Source: Betaproteobacteria bacterium
GTDB lineage: Bacteria > Pseudomonadota > Gammaproteobacteria > Burkholderiales > SG8-41
Direction of reading: 5' to 3'
DNA length: 15,243 nucleotides
NCBI GenBank assembly: GCA_021414185.1
Contig: JAIOOZ010000333.1
Span: 1 to 15,243, forward strand
Under the pieces are notes generated by a model. It was given only the letters and a program-made list of their open reading frames with translations. It had not been told where the DNA came from and did no database searches. Position numbers and translations under genes: made by a program. This document shows, one piece after another, positions 13,618-15,243 of this stretch. Within the stretch, counting starts at the first letter, position 1; each line of letters starts with the position of its first letter.

Positions 13618-14250
13618 ATGAAGTTTTCGCTGAAATGCCGCGACTGTCCGCGGCTCGCCGGGTTTCTCGACCAGGTCAGGCGTGACCATCCTGATTACCA
13701 CGCACGGCCCGTGGCGCCGTTTGGCGATGCCAATCCGCGCTTGTTGATTGTCGGGCTGGCACCCGGCATGCACGGTGCCAATCGCAGCGGCCGGCCGTTT
13801 ACCGGCGATTACGCCGGTATCCTGCTGTATGCGACCTTGCACAAATTCGGCCTCGCCAGCGCCGCACAATCGGTCAGCGCGGATGATGGCCTGCAATTGC
13901 GCGGGTGCCGTATTACCAACGCGGTGAAATGCCTGCCGCCGCAGAACAAGCCGGGGCCCGCCGAAGTGCGGCAATGCAACGGATACCTGCAATCGGAACT
14001 CGCGGCGATGGGGAAGGGAAGTACGGTACTGGCGCTGGGGACCGTCGCGCACCAGGCAGTGCTGATGGCGCTCGATGCCAGGAAAGCGTTGTTTCCGTTC
14101 CGCCACGGCGCGCGTCATGCGCTGCCGAACGGGTTCGTGCTCTACGATAGCTACCACTGCAGCCGCTATAATACGAACACGCGCCGCCTCACTCCCGCCA
14201 TGTTCGAAGCCGTATTCGCCGATATATCAAAACATCTGCAATCGAGATGA
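13618..14250 (+). CDS. Uracil-DNA glycosylase, family 5 (UDGb)-like, Fe-S type
   Basis: A 210-residue protein of the UDG superfamily that removes uracil or related deaminated bases from DNA as the first step of base-excision repair. Motif 1, GLAPGMHGANRSGRPFTGD (about 43-61), is the family-5 pattern, without the Asp/Asn water activator of family 1. The second active-site motif is YHCSRYNTNT, where relatives usually have His-Pro-Ser. Cys7, Cys10, Cys105 (in NAVKCLPPQNKPG) and Cys120 match the four-cysteine Fe-S set of family 4/5 enzymes. The start has no clear Shine-Dalgarno; it lies 23 bp after nagZ. The stop overlaps uvrC by 4 bp, a repair-gene pairing. Family 4 is the main alternative, but the HGANR motif argues for family 5. 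Confidence 0.88.
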   Translation: MKFSLKCRDCPRLAGFLDQVRRDHPDYHARPVAPFGDANPRLLIVGLAPGMHGANRSGRPFTGDYAGILLYATLHKFGLASAAQSVSADDGLQLRGCRITNAVKCLPPQNKPGPAEVRQCNGYLQSELAAMGKGSTVLALGTVAHQAVLMALDARKALFPFRHGARHALPNGFVLYDSYHCSRYNTNTRRLTPAMFEAVFADISKHLQSR

Positions 14251-15243
14251 GCGTGTTTGATCCCAGCGAAGTCATAGTCAATCTGCCGCATTTGCCGGGT
14301 GTTTACCGCATGCTGGGCGCGACCGGCGATGCGCTTTACGTCGGCAAAGCAGGCGATCTCAAGAAGCGGGTCTCGTCTTACTTTCAGAAACAATCGAGTT
14401 TGTCGCCGCGCATCCGCCTGATGCTGGGCCAGGTGCATGCGCTGGAGACCACGGTGACGCGGTCCGAGGCCGAAGCGCTGATCCTCGAGAACAACCTGAT
14501 CAAGTCGCTTAATCCGCGCTACAACATACTTTTCAGGGACGACAAGTCGTACCCGTACCTGGCGCTCACGCGGCATGAATTTCCGCGGCTCGCGTTTCAC
14601 CGCGGCAGTCTCGATCCGCGCGACCGCTATTTCGGCCCGTTTCCGAACGCCGGCGCCGTGCGTGAAAGCATGCAGCTGCTGCAAAAAGTGTTCCGCCTGC
14701 GCACCTGCGTTGACAGCGTCTACGAGAATCGTTCGCGTCCCTGCCTGCTGCACCAGATCCGGCGCTGCACGGCGCCCTGCGTGGGACGCATCAACGCTGC
14801 GGACTACGCTGATGACGTGAAGAGCGCGGAGCTATTCCTGCGCGGCAAGGACGATGAAGCGGTCGAACGCCTGATCACGCGCATGGACACTGCTGCTGAA
14901 AATCAGAACTACGAGCAAGCGGCGATTTTCCGCGACCAGGTCGGCGCCTTGCGGCGGGTCCGCGAAAAGCAGTTCGTCAGCAGCAATGTCGCGCGCGACG
15001 CCGACATCATCGCGTGTGCGGCGGAAGGTGAAATCGTCTGCGTTAATCTGGTGATGATCCGCGGTGGCCACCATCTGGGCGACAAGAACTTCTTCCCGCG
15101 CAATGCGGGCGGTCACGAGTTGCCGCAGATCGTCGAAGCGTTCATCAGCCAGCATTACGCCAGCGGCGGAGCGCCGCCCTTGATCGTCATCGGCAGCGAG
15201 ATTGCCGGCGAATCGCTTGCGCAGTTCCTGAGCGAGCAATCCG
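14247..15243 (+). CDS. uvrC: Excinuclease ABC subunit C (UvrC), N-terminal part (3' end outside window)
   Basis: The window holds the first 332 codons of a protein that is normally about 600 residues. UvrC makes both incisions around bulky lesions in nucleotide-excision repair after loading by UvrB. The GIY-YIG nuclease domain (about 15-95) shows LPGVYRM with Tyr20, LYVGKAGDLKKRVSSYF with Tyr31 and Lys34, and the catalytic-domain glutamate in EAEALILENNLIK. A cysteine set at 154, 166, 174 and 178 (spacing x11, x7, x3) has the spacing of the Fe-S ligands reported for E. coli UvrC. The UVR domain that binds UvrB lies at about 208-243 (ENQNYEQAAIFRDQV). The RNase H-like second nuclease and HhH domains lie beyond the window. 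The start overlaps the glycosylase stop as ATGA. Confidence 0.96.
   Translation, partial: MSVFDPSEVIVNLPHLPGVYRMLGATGDALYVGKAGDLKKRVSSYFQKQSSLSPRIRLMLGQVHALETTVTRSEAEALILENNLIKSLNPRYNILFRDDKSYPYLALTRHEFPRLAFHRGSLDPRDRYFGPFPNAGAVRESMQLLQKVFRLRTCVDSVYENRSRPCLLHQIRRCTAPCVGRINAADYADDVKSAELFLRGKDDEAVERLITRMDTAAENQNYEQAAIFRDQVGALRRVREKQFVSSNVARDADIIACAAEGEIVCVNLVMIRGGHHLGDKNFFPRNAGGHELPQIVEAFISQHYASGGAPPLIVIGSEIAGESLAQFLSEQS

Noticed and set aside
1..15243. CRISPR arrays, tRNA/rRNA genes, insertion sequences, attachment sites, prophage or toxin-antitoxin genes
   Set aside because: No spaced direct repeats, tRNA-like cloverleaf sequence, transposase motifs or terminal inverted repeats were seen; nearly all of the window is accounted for by conserved co-directional genes.

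Overview
The window is a gene-dense, GC-rich stretch of bacterial chromosome in which all 17 recognised genes lie on the + strand. Gene order and protein features point to a betaproteobacterium (Burkholderiales/Nitrosomonadales-like). The main clues are a Bug/TctC-type solute receptor, an rpoE-rseA-rseB-mucD cluster running into a small glutaredoxin-like gene and lepA, and the chain lepB-DUF4845-rnc-era-recO-pdxJ-acpS-nagZ. The species cannot be named from the sequence alone.

Layout. (1) 1-1943: the 3' end of a Bug/TctC receptor overlaps by 4 bp a fused osmoprotectant-type ABC protein (periplasmic binding domain plus permease). An imperfect hairpin with a T6 run follows. (2) 1978-5962: envelope-stress locus. 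It holds the extracytoplasmic sigma factor RpoE, its membrane anti-sigma factor RseA, the periplasmic regulator RseB, the Do-type protease MucD and a 79-residue CxxC thioredoxin-fold protein that lacks any ATG/GTG/TTG start covering its active site. (3) 5981-9056: a strong terminator-like hairpin sits directly against the lepA start codon. It is followed by lepA (elongation factor 4), lepB (signal peptidase I) and a DUF4845 membrane protein with a prepilin-like N-terminus. (4) 9089-13594: rnc, era, recO, pdxJ, acpS and nagZ, mostly joined by 4-8 bp stop/start overlaps; acpS starts with TTG. (5) 13618-15243: a family-5-like uracil-DNA glycosylase with four candidate Fe-S cysteines overlaps the start of uvrC, which runs off the window and carries its own four-cysteine set.

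How they work together. The sigma-E block senses and repairs envelope protein damage. lepA/lepB/DUF4845 link translation to the membrane and protein export. rnc/era serve rRNA processing and ribosome assembly. recO, the glycosylase and uvrC serve DNA repair. pdxJ and acpS make cofactors (pyridoxine phosphate, holo-ACP), and nagZ recycles peptidoglycan.

Most of the window is conserved core genome, and I do not see a convincing new multi-gene system. The points most worth checking are the start-less glutaredoxin gene, the hairpin that appears to oblige lepA to be read through a terminator, the domain order of the fused ABC protein with no ATPase beside it, and the coupled pair of presumed Fe-S DNA-repair enzymes. 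No intergenic gap exceeds 300 bases; the largest is 192 bp (1944-2135).
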